From an uncultured Ideonella sp. (GTDB lineage Bacteria > Pseudomonadota > Gammaproteobacteria > Burkholderiales > Burkholderiaceae), in assembly GCA_946479475.1 (NCBI GenBank), contig CAMLGG010000073.1:1-20209 (forward strand): 20,209 nucleotides of DNA, in the 5' to 3' direction. This document shows positions 16,242 to 20,209 of this stretch, piece by piece (positions within the stretch are counted from its first letter, which is position 1; each line of letters begins with the position of its first letter). The position numbers and the translations under genes are program-made. The notes under the pieces are model-generated. The model ran no database searches. It was not told the DNA's origin and saw nothing but the letters and a program-made list of their open reading frames with translations.

Positions 16242-18080
16242 GTGCAACCCACCAACGCGGCGGATCCGGCCTACTTCCACAAGGTCGTCGATTGCCAGTG
16301 GGCCTGTCCCGCCCACACGCCGGTGCCGGAGTACATCCGGCTGATCGCCCAGGGTCGCTACGACGACGCCTACATGGTCAACTGGGTGTCCAACGTCTTC
16401 CCGGGCATCCTCGGGCGGACGTGCGACCGGCCTTGCGAGCCGGCCTGCCGCCGCGGGCGGGTCGAGGAGCGAAATGCCGAGAAGCCCGAGCCGGTCGCCA
16501 TCTGCCGGCTCAAGCGAGTCACGGCCGACTTCAAGGGCCCCAACGTACGGGCCCGCATGCCACGCGCCGAGGCACGCAACGGCAAGCGCGTCGCCTGTGT
16601 CGGGGCCGGCCCGGCCTCGCTGGCAGCGGCACGCGACTTGGCCGCGCAAGGCTACGCAGTGACCGTGTTCGACGGCGACGCCAAGCCCGGCGGCTTCATG
16701 CGCACGCAGGTGCCGCGCTTTCGCCTGCCCGAGAGCGTGATCGACGAGGAGTGCGGCTACATCCTCGGCATGGGGGTGGAGTTCCGCAGCGGGCAGTACA
16801 TCGGCTCGATGAAGGCGCTGCTGGCCGAGGGCTGGGATGCGGTCTTCGTCGGCTCAGGCGCGCCTCGCGGGCGTGACCTGCGCATCCCCGGCCGCGACGA
16901 AGCGAGCGGGCAGATCCACATCGGCATCGACTGGCTGTCCTCGGTCTCCTTCGGCCATGTGACGTCCGTCGCCCCGCGCGTCATCGTGCTGGGCGGCGGC
17001 AACACGGCCATGGACTGCTGCCGCTCCGCGCGCCGGCTCGGCGCCACCGACGTGAAGGTGGTGGTCCGCAGCGGCTTCGAGGAGATGAAGGCCTCGCCGT
17101 GGGAGAAGGAGGACGCGATGCACGAAGGCATCCCCATCCTCAACTACCACGTGCCCAAGGCCTTCGAGCTCGATGCCACCGGCAAGCTCGCCGGCATGCG
17201 CTTCGAGATCGTCGAGGCCCGCTACGACGCCAAGGGCCGGCGCGAGCTGGTGCCCACCGGGCAACCCGATGTCGTGTTGCCGTGCGACGAGGTGCTGATC
17301 GCCGTCGGCCAGGAGAACGCCTTCCCCTGGATCGAGCCGGACTGCGGCATCGCCTTCGACAAGTGGGGGCTGCCGGTGCTGGGCGAGCGGACGATGCAGT
17401 CCACGCTGCCGCAGGTCTTCTTCGGCGGCGATGCGGCCTTCGGCCCCAAGAACATCATCAGCGCGGTGGCGCACGGCCACGAGGCGGCGGTGTCGATCGA
17501 CAAGTTCCTGCACGGCGAGAAGGTGGGCGAGCGGCCGCCGCCGCACGTCAACCTGATGTCCCAGAAGATGGGCATCCACGAGTGGAGCTACGACAACGCG
17601 GTGTCGAACGACCTGCGCTCCAAGGTGCCGTGGACGGAGGCCGAGAAGGCGCTGGCGAGCATCAAGGTGGAGGTCGAGCTGGGCTTCGACGCCGGCACCG
17701 CCTTCAAGGAGGCGCAGCGCTGCCTGAACTGCGACGTGCAGACGGTGTTCACGCCCAAGCTGTGCATCGAGTGCGACTCCTGCGTCGACATCTGCCCGAT
17801 GGACTGCATCAGCTTCACGGCGGATGGCGAGGAGGCCGACCTGCGCGGCCGGCTGTCCGCCCCCGCTCCGAACCTCGACCAGGCCCTGTACGTCGGGGCG
17901 CCTTTGAAGACGGGCAGGGTGATGGTCAAGGACGAGGACGTCTGCCTGCACTGCGGCCTGTGCGCCGAGCGCTGCCCGACGGGCGCGTGGGACATGCAGA
18001 AGTTCCTGCTGCTGACGACGCAGGCGGGGCCGGCCTGCCGCAGCCACGGCGGCCGGCATGTGGGGGGACACGCGAAATGA
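16242..18080 (+). CDS. GltD-like FAD/NAD(P)H oxidoreductase with two ferredoxin-type 4Fe-4S clusters (gamma/KorC-like subunit)
   Basis: The 612-aa electron-transfer flavoprotein has three parts. The first is an N-terminal iron-sulfur helical domain with Cys18, 22, 61, 65 and 69, as in glutamate synthase small subunit and NfnB. Then come two Rossmann folds: VGAGPAS at 120-126 for FAD, LGGGNTAMD at 250-258 for a pyridine nucleotide, and GGDAAFGPKNIISAVAHG at 395-412 closing the FAD site. The C-terminal part has RCLNC and two clusters, CIECDSCVDICP (508-519) and CLHCGLCAERCP (568-579). It probably passes electrons between the 2-oxoacid oxidoreductase encoded next and NAD(P)+ or ferredoxin, as in the Azoarcus 2-oxoglutarate:NADP+ oxidoreductase. 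The start is GTG 16242, 9 bases after AAAAGGAG; an in-frame GTG at 16197 lacks such a site. Its TGA overlaps the next ATG. Confidence 0.85.
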   Translation: MQPTNAADPAYFHKVVDCQWACPAHTPVPEYIRLIAQGRYDDAYMVNWVSNVFPGILGRTCDRPCEPACRRGRVEERNAEKPEPVAICRLKRVTADFKGPNVRARMPRAEARNGKRVACVGAGPASLAAARDLAAQGYAVTVFDGDAKPGGFMRTQVPRFRLPESVIDEECGYILGMGVEFRSGQYIGSMKALLAEGWDAVFVGSGAPRGRDLRIPGRDEASGQIHIGIDWLSSVSFGHVTSVAPRVIVLGGGNTAMDCCRSARRLGATDVKVVVRSGFEEMKASPWEKEDAMHEGIPILNYHVPKAFELDATGKLAGMRFEIVEARYDAKGRRELVPTGQPDVVLPCDEVLIAVGQENAFPWIEPDCGIAFDKWGLPVLGERTMQSTLPQVFFGGDAAFGPKNIISAVAHGHEAAVSIDKFLHGEKVGERPPPHVNLMSQKMGIHEWSYDNAVSNDLRSKVPWTEAEKALASIKVEVELGFDAGTAFKEAQRCLNCDVQTVFTPKLCIECDSCVDICPMDCISFTADGEEADLRGRLSAPAPNLDQALYVGAPLKTGRVMVKDEDVCLHCGLCAERCPTGAWDMQKFLLLTTQAGPACRSHGGRHVGGHAK

Positions 18081-19927
18081 TCCAGCGTATCGAAGGCGTC
18101 AACGACTTCGTCGTCAAGTTCGCCAACGTCAACGGCTCCGGCTCGGCCTCGGCGAACGAGCTGTTCGCCAAGGCCATCCTGCGCATGGGCGTGCCCGTGA
18201 GCCCGCGCAACATCTTCCCGAGCAACATCCAGGGCCTGCCGACCTGGTACGAGGTTCGCGTCAGCGAGGCCGGCTGGCTCGGCCGCCGCGGGGGCGTCGA
18301 CATGATGGTGGCGATGAACCCGCAGACCTGGACGCAGGACGTGGCGGAGGTCTCGCCGGGCGGCTACCTCTTCTACGACAGCACGCGGCCGATGTCGCCC
18401 AGCGCCTTCCGGCCCGACATCACCGTCATCGGCATGCCGGTCACGGCGATCTGCAATGCGACCTACGAAGATCCCCGCCAGCGCACGCTGTTCAAGAACA
18501 TCATGGTGCTGGGGGCACTCTCGGCCCTGATGGACATCGACGCCTCGGTGATCGAGAAGCTGTTCTCCGAGCAGTACCGCGGCAAGGAGCGGCTGCTCGA
18601 ATCCAACGTCCGGGCGTTGCATGCGGGCCGCGAGTTCGCGCGTGATCACCTGGGCCCGCCGCGCGGGCCGGGGCTGGGCCTGCGCGTGCGCCGCGCCGAG
18701 GCGGTCGGCGACCGGATCTTCATCGACGGTAACAGCGCGGCCGCATTGGGCTGCGTCTACGGCGGGGCGACGGTGTGCGCCTGGTACCCCATCACGCCTT
18801 CGTCGTCGGTGGCCGAGGCGTTCCAGAAGTACTGCGAGAAGTTCCGCGTCGATCCCGTGACCGGCGAGCGCCGCTACGCCATCGTGCAGGCCGAGGACGA
18901 GATCGCCTCCATCGGCATGGTGACGGGCGCCGGCTGGAACGGCGCGCGCGCCTTCACCGCCACCTCGGGGCCGGGCGTCTCGCTGATGACCGAGTTCATC
19001 GGCCTGGCCTACTTCGCCGAGATCCCCGTCACCATCATCGACGTTCAGCGCGGCGGCCCCTCGACGGGCATGCCCACCCGCACGCAGCAGGCCGACCTGC
19101 TGTCCTGCGCCTATGCCTCGCATGGCGACACCAGGCACGTGATGCTGTTGCCGCAGGATCCGGCGGAATGCTTCGAGTTCGCGGCCGCTTCGCTGGACCT
19201 GGCGGACCGCCTGCAGACGCCGGTCTTCCTGATGACCGACCTGGACATCGGCATGAACCAGCGCCTGTGCCCGCCGCTGGCCTGGGACGACGAGCGGCGC
19301 TTCGACCGCGGCAAGGTGATGAGCGCGGAAGACCTGGCGTCGGGCCGGGAGTTTGCCCGCTACAAGGACGTGGACGGCGACGGCATCCCCTGGCGGACGC
19401 TGCCGGGCACGCATCCCTCGCTGGGCGCCTACTTCACGCGAGGGACCACGCGCGACCCCTACGCGCGCTACTCGGAGGCCGGTCCGGACTACCTCTACAA
19501 CGTCCAGCGCCTGCTGAAGAAGTTCGCCACGGCGGCGAACCTGGTCCCGCAGCCGCTGCTCAGGCCGGCGGCGCAGAAGACGAGGCTGGGCGTGCTGTAC
19601 TTCGGCTCGACCGCGCCGGCGATGGACGAGGCGCTGCACGCCCTGGCCGGCCAGCACATCCACCTCGATGCGATGCGCCTGCGGGCCTTCCCCTGCCCCG
19701 AGACCGTGCGCCAGTTCATCGAGGCGCACGAGCAGGTCTTCGTCGTCGAGCAGAACCGCGACGGCCAGATGCGCCGCCTGCTGGTCGACGAGCTCGAGAT
19801 CGACCCCAGGCGCCTGCCGACGATCCTGCACTACGACGGCACGCCGATCACCGCGCGATTCATCACCCAGGCCATCACCGAGAAGGTGCTGGCCCTGGCC
19901 GTCCGGCCGCAAGGAGCCCAGGCATGA
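18077..19927 (+). CDS. korA: 2-oxoacid:acceptor oxidoreductase, fused gamma-alpha subunit
   Basis: The 616-aa subunit belongs to a CoA-dependent 2-oxoacid oxidoreductase, most likely 2-oxoglutarate to succinyl-CoA. The gamma domain (1 to ~190: VNDFVVKFANVNGSGSASANELFAKA, NIFPSNIQGLPTWYEVRVS) is fused to the alpha domain (from ~208). In the alpha domain the TPP/2-oxoacid loop YPITPSS (237-243), AEDEIASIGMVTGAGWNGARAFTATSGPG and RGGPSTGMPT (325-334) are family hallmarks. The C-terminal GVLYFGSTAPAMDEAL and EHEQVFVVEQNRDGQM-like helices complete it. The gamma-alpha fusion is the KorA architecture of aerobic and facultative bacteria. Which 2-oxoacid is used cannot be settled from sequence, though the architecture favours 2-oxoglutarate. 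It overlaps both neighbours by ATGA, so the three proteins are made in fixed ratio. Confidence 0.88.
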   Translation: MIQRIEGVNDFVVKFANVNGSGSASANELFAKAILRMGVPVSPRNIFPSNIQGLPTWYEVRVSEAGWLGRRGGVDMMVAMNPQTWTQDVAEVSPGGYLFYDSTRPMSPSAFRPDITVIGMPVTAICNATYEDPRQRTLFKNIMVLGALSALMDIDASVIEKLFSEQYRGKERLLESNVRALHAGREFARDHLGPPRGPGLGLRVRRAEAVGDRIFIDGNSAAALGCVYGGATVCAWYPITPSSSVAEAFQKYCEKFRVDPVTGERRYAIVQAEDEIASIGMVTGAGWNGARAFTATSGPGVSLMTEFIGLAYFAEIPVTIIDVQRGGPSTGMPTRTQQADLLSCAYASHGDTRHVMLLPQDPAECFEFAAASLDLADRLQTPVFLMTDLDIGMNQRLCPPLAWDDERRFDRGKVMSAEDLASGREFARYKDVDGDGIPWRTLPGTHPSLGAYFTRGTTRDPYARYSEAGPDYLYNVQRLLKKFATAANLVPQPLLRPAAQKTRLGVLYFGSTAPAMDEALHALAGQHIHLDAMRLRAFPCPETVRQFIEAHEQVFVVEQNRDGQMRRLLVDELEIDPRRLPTILHYDGTPITARFITQAITEKVLALAVRPQGAQA

Positions 19928-20209
19928 CCTACCTCGCCAAGCCACGGCTCCACCATCCCTCGCTGGAGCGCAACCGGGTCGGCTACACCCGGCGGGATTA
20001 CGAAGGGAAGGTCTCGACGTTGTGCGCCGGCTGCGGCCACGACTCGATCTCGTCGGCCATCATCCAGGCGGCCTGGGAGCTGGACATCGAGCCGCACCGT
20101 GTGGCCAAGCTCTCGGGCATCGGCTGCAGCTCCAAGACGCCCGACTACTTCCTGGGCGCCTCGCACGGCTTCAACACCGTGCACGGCCGCATGCCCTCGG
20201 TGCTGACCG
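19924..20209 (+). CDS. korB: 2-oxoacid:ferredoxin oxidoreductase beta subunit, N-terminal part
   Basis: Only the first 95 residues are inside the window; the frame is still open at the edge. LCAGCGHDSI (Cys34, Cys37) and LSGIGCSSKTPDYF (Cys68) are the conserved cysteines that ligate the single 4Fe-4S cluster of beta subunits lacking a ferredoxin domain. HGFNTVHGRMPSVLT is the TPP-binding approach seen in KorB. It partners KorA: TPP-bound 2-oxoacid is decarboxylated and electrons leave through this cluster, probably to the flavoprotein encoded two genes upstream. The ATG at 19924 overlaps the korA stop. Confidence 0.9.
   Translation, partial: MTYLAKPRLHHPSLERNRVGYTRRDYEGKVSTLCAGCGHDSISSAIIQAAWELDIEPHRVAKLSGIGCSSKTPDYFLGASHGFNTVHGRMPSVLT

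Overview
The window is about 20.2 kb of very GC-rich, gene-dense chromosomal DNA. It suggests a betaproteobacterium of the order Burkholderiales, possibly from the Rubrivivax/Leptothrix/Caldimonas-like group. The support is the overall gene content (coaBC-dut, dapA-bamC, parE and parC with a lytic transglycosylase between them), the protein styles, and the strong third-position GC that opens long antisense frames everywhere. The genus assignment is inference. I see no tRNA, rRNA, CRISPR array, insertion sequence, prophage gene or attachment site, and no gene-free stretch longer than about 180 bases.

Layout. (1) Positions 1-3524, plus strand: the C-terminal end of a TldD/PmbA-family protein, an AaaT/YhhY-like GNAT acetyltransferase, a UPF0149/SEC-C protein, coaBC (coenzyme A synthesis) and dut (dUTPase), tightly packed; coaBC and dut overlap. 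(2) 3531-4052, minus: a SlyD-like FKBP prolyl isomerase, convergent with dut and divergent from the next gene. (3) 4091-6122, plus: a RoxA-type ribosomal-protein hydroxylase, an unrecognised 171-aa protein, then a 179-bp regulatory-looking gap with a good -10 box and two perfect palindromes, and a tiny Ala/Pro-rich lipoprotein. The lipoprotein is closed by a strong UUCG-tetraloop terminator, and a second hairpin closes the opposing operon. (4) 6261-10365, minus: MFS transporter, a 50-aa single-helix protein, a SAM methyltransferase, dapA (lysine/peptidoglycan precursor) and bamC (outer-membrane protein assembly). (5) 10461-16087, plus: parE, a GNAT, a periplasmic lytic transglycosylase and parC, so both topoisomerase IV subunits lie in one apparent operon around two cell-envelope/modification genes. 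(6) 16242 to the end, plus: three genes joined by ATGA overlaps. They encode a flavin/iron-sulfur NAD(P)H oxidoreductase with two ferredoxin-type clusters, a fused gamma-alpha 2-oxoacid:acceptor oxidoreductase subunit (KorA-like) and its TPP-binding beta subunit (KorB-like, cut by the window edge).

How they work together. Most genes are housekeeping (CoA, dUTP, lysine, outer-membrane assembly, chromosome decatenation). The most distinctive unit is the last operon, which looks like a complete CoA-dependent 2-oxoacid (probably 2-oxoglutarate) oxidoreductase. Its electrons would pass through a dedicated GltD-like flavoprotein to a pyridine nucleotide or ferredoxin, as described for 2-oxoglutarate:NADP+ oxidoreductase of Azoarcus. 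The items most worth following up are that operon and its altered dinucleotide-binding motif, the palindromes upstream of the lipoprotein, the hidden 50-aa membrane protein, the unknown partner of RoxA, and the near-leaderless promoter of parE. I did not find a clearly novel defence or mobile system here.
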